Below, piece by piece: positions 60,136-64,000 of a stretch of 64,000 bases of DNA. The stretch lies in contig NZ_JAFIBI010000001.1 of the NCBI RefSeq assembly GCF_017832975.1, forward strand, positions 930,001 through 994,000, given 5' to 3'. The stretch comes from Arthrobacter sp. PvP023. GTDB taxonomy: Bacteria; Actinomycetota; Actinomycetes; Actinomycetales; Micrococcaceae. The translations under genes were made by a program, and so were the position numbers. Position 1 is the stretch's first letter, and each line of letters begins with the position of its first letter. The notes below the pieces were generated by a model. The model was not told the origin of the DNA and made no database searches. It saw nothing but the letters and a program-made list of their open reading frames with translations.

Positions 60136-61332
60136 CTAGCTGAAAGCGGAGAGGCCGGTGATCTCGCGGCCCACGAGGAGGGATTGGATGGAGTCGGTGC
60201 CCTCGTAAGTGGAGACGACTTCCATGTCGGTCATGTGCCGCGCGACGTGGTTCTCCAGTAGCACGCCGTTGCCGCCGAGCATGTCCCGCGCCTCGGAACA
60301 GATCCATCGCGCCTTCTGCGCCGTGTGCATCTTGGCCAGCGAGGCCATTGGTCCGGTCATCCGGGCGTCCTCAGCCAGGACGGCGAGCCGGAAACATATC
60401 AGTTGCATGGCCGTCAGTTCGGCGAGCATGTTAGCCAGTTTGTTCTGGACAAGCTGGAAGCTGCCGATCGGTTTGCCGAACTGTTGCCGGGTTTTCGCGT
60501 AGTCCACCGCGATCTCGTAGGCTGCCATGGCGTGGCCGAGGGATTCCCAGGACGCTCCGCTGCGAGTGGACGTGAGTACACGGGTGACGTCCTTGAAGGA
60601 GCGGCAGCCAGTGAGCCGGTTGTCTGCTGGCACCCTGAGGTTGTTGAGGGTGATGTCCGGCTGGAGAATCGCCCGCTTGCCGATCTTGCCGGTGATGACA
60701 TCAGTGGAGTACCCGTCCGGATAGCTGCCGTCGTCGTTGCGCTCCATCACGAACGCCTTGACCTTGGCATCCTCTTCGTCCCGGGCGAAGATGATGACGA
60801 CGTCGGCCATGCTGGCGTTGCCGATCCACCGCTTACGGCCGGTGATGATGTAGCTGTCACCGTCCCGCCGGGCGCTGGTCTCCAGGGCCACGGAATCGGA
60901 ACCGTGATCAGGTTCGGTCAGGGCGAAGGCGCCTATCTTATCCAGCGTCGCCATGGCGGGGAGCCAGCGCTGCTTTTGCTCTTCGCTGCCAAGCATGTTG
61001 ATGGTTCCCATCGCCAGGCCGGACTGCACACCGAGGAAAGTGTTCACGGAACCGTCGCCGCGGGAGACTTCTGCGGCGACGATCCCGGCGGCTAGCCTGC
61101 TCAGGCCGGGGCAGCCGTAGCCGGTGATAGTGGTTCCCACGATGCCGAGGGCGGCGAGTTTGGGAATCATCTCGAACGGGAACTCGGCCCGTTCCCAGTA
61201 GCCGTTGATGACGGGCAGCAGGTCTTTGTCGACGAAGCTGCGGACCTTCAGCCGGAGGGCCCGGTCCTCAGCGGTGAGGAAATCGTCCATGAGGTAGAAG
61301 TCGGTGCCATGTTCGGCCATTTGCGGTGTCAT
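60136..61332 (-). CDS. Acyl-CoA dehydrogenase (glutaryl-CoA dehydrogenase-like)
   Basis: A 398-residue flavoenzyme. FALTEPDHGSDSVALETSA, GRKRWIGNASMADVVIIFAR (the GCDH-type loop), RQQFGKPIGSFQLVQNKLANML and the catalytic glutamate in STYEGTDSIQSLLVGREITG are all present. The C-terminal YEGT and GREITG block is close to glutaryl-CoA dehydrogenases. The activity (simple dehydrogenation or decarboxylating) cannot be decided. It overlaps the thioesterase gene by ATGA. Confidence 0.88.
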   Translation of the reverse strand: MTPQMAEHGTDFYLMDDFLTAEDRALRLKVRSFVDKDLLPVINGYWERAEFPFEMIPKLAALGIVGTTITGYGCPGLSRLAAGIVAAEVSRGDGSVNTFLGVQSGLAMGTINMLGSEEQKQRWLPAMATLDKIGAFALTEPDHGSDSVALETSARRDGDSYIITGRKRWIGNASMADVVIIFARDEEDAKVKAFVMERNDDGSYPDGYSTDVITGKIGKRAILQPDITLNNLRVPADNRLTGCRSFKDVTRVLTSTRSGASWESLGHAMAAYEIAVDYAKTRQQFGKPIGSFQLVQNKLANMLAELTAMQLICFRLAVLAEDARMTGPMASLAKMHTAQKARWICSEARDMLGGNGVLLENHVARHMTDMEVVSTYEGTDSIQSLLVGREITGLSAFS

Positions 61333-61793
61333 TGGGTCAGCTCCAGGGGTGTGTCGTCGGGAATCTGCGGTTGACGGGGTTCCGTGCTTGCTTGCGTGGG
61401 CTGGTATTGGGCGAGCCAGCGCCGTTCGTGTTCCGCCAGCGGCCGTGCCGTGCCGGTCTCCGGCCAGACTGAAACAATCACTGTCCTGCCGTCCACGGCG
61501 ATTGCGCCGTTCTGAGCGCCGCTGAATGCGAGGCTGAAGGAGCTGGTGCCGATCCTGCTGACCGTGAGTTCAACGTCAAGGTCTTCGCCGTGGTGGACCG
61601 GCCTCCGATAGTTCAGTTCGAGGGCAGCCACCACCGTGGGGGTCGCTCCTGCGGAGCGGCTTCCCGGCAGGGTGGCCCGCCACTGGATCCTCGACTCCTC
61701 CAGCAGTGTCACGACGGCGGCATGATTGACGTGTCCATTGAGATCCTGATCCGACCATCGCGGGCGGATCCGGGTCCGGTATGCCTCAGGCAT
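61329..61793 (-). CDS. Acyl-CoA thioesterase (4HBT family)
   Basis: A 154-residue hot-dog protein. PRWSDQDLNGHVNHAAVVTLLEESRIQW is the 4HBT signature with the catalytic Asp. It may release CoA from dead-end products of the pathway. Translation is coupled at both ends: it overlaps the CoA-transferase stop by eight bases and the dehydrogenase start by four. Confidence 0.86.
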   Translation of the reverse strand: MPEAYRTRIRPRWSDQDLNGHVNHAAVVTLLEESRIQWRATLPGSRSAGATPTVVAALELNYRRPVHHGEDLDVELTVSRIGTSSFSLAFSGAQNGAIAVDGRTVIVSVWPETGTARPLAEHERRWLAQYQPTQASTEPRQPQIPDDTPLELTQ

Positions 61794-63036
61794 GGGCTAA
61801 AGCCTTCTGGTGCAGCAGCCAGTTGCGGACCAACTCGGAGCTTTCGTTGAGCTCCGGTGGGGCCAGCGCATAGTCCACGGGAGTGCGGGAGTACTCGACC
61901 GGATGCCGCACCGTCGGAATCTTTCGCGACCCGCTGCCGGCCAACACCACCGGTTGCAGTCCCAGTTGTTCGGCGAACTCGATGCCGCCGCCTACGTCCT
62001 GGATCGGCGCGCACGGCAGCCCGGCGGCAGAGAGCTCGCTGAACCACCGCGCGGCGGACTGAGTGGCCAGCCGCGCGTGGAGGATGTCCCGGAGTTCATC
62101 ACGGTGCGCATTGCGTTGCCGGGTCTTGGCGAACTTCGGGTCCCGGGCCACTTCAGGGATCGCCAGCGCCCCGCACAGCCGGACGAACTGGGCATCGTTA
62201 CCGGTCGCGACGATGAGCATGCCGTCGCCTGTCTGCATCGGCGCGTACGGGTACATGCTGGGGTGCTCATTACCCATGCGGGTCGGCACCACGCCACCCG
62301 TGACGTATGCCGCGGACTGGTTTACCATGCCAGACAAAGCCGAGGACAGGAGGTTCAGCTCCACCAACTGGCCCTCGCCGGTCTGGTCTTTATGGTGCAG
62401 GGCCCCAAGGATGCCGATGGCCGCATGCAGGCCGGTAATCACGTCAAAGAGGGCGATGCCGGCACGGTAGGGCTGCGTGTCCTGGTCCCCGGTCAGACTC
62501 ATCATCCCCGAGGCGGCCTGCACAAGTAAGTCATATCCCGGAATGTGCGCACCGGCCCCGGTGCCGAACCCGGTGATGGAGGCATAGATTATATCCGGCT
62601 TCAGCTCCGCGGCGGCGGCATAGTCCAAACCCAGCCGCGCCATGTTGCCGGGCTTAAAGTTCTCGATCATCACGTCGGCGGAGCGGATGAGTGAACGCGC
62701 CACGTCCAAGTCCTGCGGATCTTTTAGGTCCAGGGCGATGGAGTGCTTGTTGCGGTTCACCGCCAGGAAGAAGGTGGCCTCGCCGTCTCGGACCGGGGGC
62801 ATGTAGGTCCGGGTGTCGTCGCCGTCAAGGCCTTCGACCTTGATCACAGTGGCGCCCATGTCAGCCAGGAGCATGGTGGCGTAAGGGCCGGCCAAGACCC
62901 GGCTGAAATCCGCGACGACGACGCCGGCCAGGGGCCCGGTGCCTTCGCGGCCCAGGACGTCAACGCCTGGCCGGATTCCGCCTTCGGCAGGACGATTGGG
63001 CCCTTCAGCCGCCGCTTCACTGCTCGGTTGTGTCAT
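61786..63036 (-). CDS. Family III CoA-transferase (CaiB/BaiF)
   Basis: A 416-residue protein. GVVVADFSRVLAGPYATMLLADMGATVIKVE, FFLAVNRNKHSIALDLK, MIENFKPGNMARLGLDY and the catalytic aspartate in GYDLLVQAASGMMSLTG define the family. It activates a carboxylic acid by moving CoA from a donor, which is the entry step for the operon. First gene of the leftward set, divergent from a LysR gene. Confidence 0.93.
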   Translation of the reverse strand: MTQPSSEAAAEGPNRPAEGGIRPGVDVLGREGTGPLAGVVVADFSRVLAGPYATMLLADMGATVIKVEGLDGDDTRTYMPPVRDGEATFFLAVNRNKHSIALDLKDPQDLDVARSLIRSADVMIENFKPGNMARLGLDYAAAAELKPDIIYASITGFGTGAGAHIPGYDLLVQAASGMMSLTGDQDTQPYRAGIALFDVITGLHAAIGILGALHHKDQTGEGQLVELNLLSSALSGMVNQSAAYVTGGVVPTRMGNEHPSMYPYAPMQTGDGMLIVATGNDAQFVRLCGALAIPEVARDPKFAKTRQRNAHRDELRDILHARLATQSAARWFSELSAAGLPCAPIQDVGGGIEFAEQLGLQPVVLAGSGSRKIPTVRHPVEYSRTPVDYALAPPELNESSELVRNWLLHQKALAHA

Positions 63037-63118
63037 TTAAATCCTCCGGTGTGTGGTCTGCATCACCACCTTGGCAAGCGGATTGATTCGCGTCCAATAC
63101 GCATTAGGTGTGGGAGTG

Positions 63119-63160
63119 ATACCCCACCGCCATCAATGCCTATTTCGCAGCGGTGGGTAT
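63119..63160. promoter_or_regulatory. Dyad in the CoA-transferase/lysR divergent promoter
   Basis: ATACCCCACCGC (63119-63130) and GCGGTGGGTAT (63150-63160) are reverse complements with one bulged base and a 19-base spacer. It is the best candidate site for the divergent LysR protein. Confidence 0.5.
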
Positions 63161-63210
63161 CTTGGGCATATGAACAATGACGTTGACCTGAGCGGGAGCT
63201 GACCGGGGCC

Positions 63211-64000
63211 ATGGAAATACAACAGATTCGCATCTTCCTCGCCCTGGCTGAGGAGTTGCACTTCGGCAGGGCCGCGCTCCGGCTCCACATGGCCCAGCCG
63301 CCCCTGAGCCGGTCCATCCAGCGACTGGAGCACGAACTTAAGGCGCCTCTCTTTATTCGGAGCACCCGGACGGTCCGGCTCACGCCGGAGGGGGAGGCGT
63401 TGCTGGCGCCGGCCCGGGACATACTGGAGGCCTGCCGCCGTTCGGCCCTCGCGGTCGCCTCGGTGGGCCGCGGCGAAACCGGGCGGGTGCGGGTCGCTTT
63501 CGCCGGCGTGTCCTCACACGTGATGGTGGGCAAGCTCGCCAAGCGCGTCCGGGAGACGCATCCCGGAATCGATTTTGAACTGTCCAGCTCCAACTTCGCC
63601 CTGCCGGCCATGGACAAGGTCTTGAGCGGCGCCATGGAAGTAGGTCTGGGGCGATGGAACTTCATCCCGGCGGTCCTGGAGTCCCGGATCGTGGCCAGCG
63701 AGCGACTGGTGGTGGCCTTGTATGACAACCATCCCCTGAGCGACCGCGCTTCACTGCACATGGCGGACCTTGCAGATCAGCCGTTCGTCACCCTGCCAGA
63801 GCACCCTGGGGCGATCCTCCACGACCATCTTAGGAGGCTGTCAAGCGCGGCCGGATTCGCCGCCGAAATTGTGCAGGTCGCCCCGGATTCCCACACGCTC
63901 ATGGCACTCGTGGCGGCCGAAATCGGCGTTGCCCTGACGGTCTCGTCTGTCCCGGAAAACTTCAGCCACCCCGGGGTCACTTTCCTGCCATTGGACGACC
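63211..64000 (+). CDS. LysR-type regulator, cut by the window end
   Basis: The first 263 residues of a LysR protein; the frame runs open to the last base. The HTH reads IRIFLALAEELHFGRAALRLHMAQPPLSRSIQRLEHEL, followed by RTVRLTPEGEALLAPARDIL and a partial effector domain (RVRVAFAGVSSHVMVGKLA, GVALTVSSVPENF). About 30-40 residues are probably missing. Divergent from the acyl-CoA operon and most likely its activator. Confidence 0.9.
   Translation, partial: MEIQQIRIFLALAEELHFGRAALRLHMAQPPLSRSIQRLEHELKAPLFIRSTRTVRLTPEGEALLAPARDILEACRRSALAVASVGRGETGRVRVAFAGVSSHVMVGKLAKRVRETHPGIDFELSSSNFALPAMDKVLSGAMEVGLGRWNFIPAVLESRIVASERLVVALYDNHPLSDRASLHMADLADQPFVTLPEHPGAILHDHLRRLSSAAGFAAEIVQVAPDSHTLMALVAAEIGVALTVSSVPENFSHPGVTFLPLDD

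Noticed and set aside
1..64000. CRISPR arrays, tRNA/rRNA genes, insertion sequences or prophage
   Set aside because: No direct-repeat arrays, no transposase or integrase motifs and no tRNA-like cloverleaf were noticed on either strand.

Overview
The window is high-GC DNA with dense, often overlapping genes. It looks like a member of the Micrococcaceae (Arthrobacter or Pseudarthrobacter type). This is inferred from the gene families (DUF4193, DUF222/HNH, actinobacterial GPP34, DUF3100 permeases) and from start codons that are often GTG or TTG behind clear Shine-Dalgarno sites. No rRNA, tRNA, insertion sequence or CRISPR array was seen. The window is mostly chromosomal accessory catabolism, and a LysR gene runs off the right edge.

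Region 1 (1-12 kb) holds mixed housekeeping and accessory genes: a small membrane protein, a GPP34 (GOLPH3-like) protein, a two-gene nuclease patch (a four-zinc-ribbon protein with a C-terminal nuclease fold, and an orphan HsdR_N nuclease), a VOC protein, TspO, a yybP-ykoY (manganese) riboswitch ahead of a TerC-family gene with a coupled winged-helix regulator, an APH-type kinase, a DUF222/HNH protein, a gene split by one in-frame TAA, and a flavodoxin. Region 2 (12-26 kb) has two adjacent catabolic clusters, each with its own DUF3100 permease. The first has three amidohydrolases, an ornithine-cyclodeaminase-family enzyme and a GntR regulator, and carries the palindrome TTGGTATACCAA at two promoters. 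The second is an RpiR-headed operon of hydroxyacid dehydrogenase, aldehyde dehydrogenase, M20 hydrolase and DUF3100.

Region 3 (26-31 kb) contains an iron-enzyme operon that starts with an unlisted 36-residue peptide, a second GPP34 paralogue, an alpha/beta hydrolase next to the remnant of a VOC gene, and two proteins of unknown role. Region 4 (31-41.5 kb) is the most interesting. An aminotransferase/LigK-type aldolase operon, a LysR gene divergent from a complete polyamine-type ABC transporter operon, and pxpABC (5-oxoprolinase) share one promoter architecture, ATAA-N7-(C/T)TAT-N17-GTCTT, at three places with identical spacing. I infer one LysR regulon, possibly for a gamma-hydroxylated glutamate or its lactam. 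It runs on into an MFS transporter, two oxidoreductases and an idonate/gluconate set (41.5-47 kb).

Region 5 (48-56 kb) is an AraC-controlled polyol operon (ABC transporter without its own ATPase, polyol dehydrogenases, PfkB kinase). Region 6 (56-64 kb) is a leftward operon for CoA-dependent breakdown of an unidentified carboxylic acid, divergent from a LysR gene. A family of near-perfect palindromes with core ACGACGGCGGGA-NN-TCCCGCCGTCGT occurs about ten times, almost always just after gene ends.
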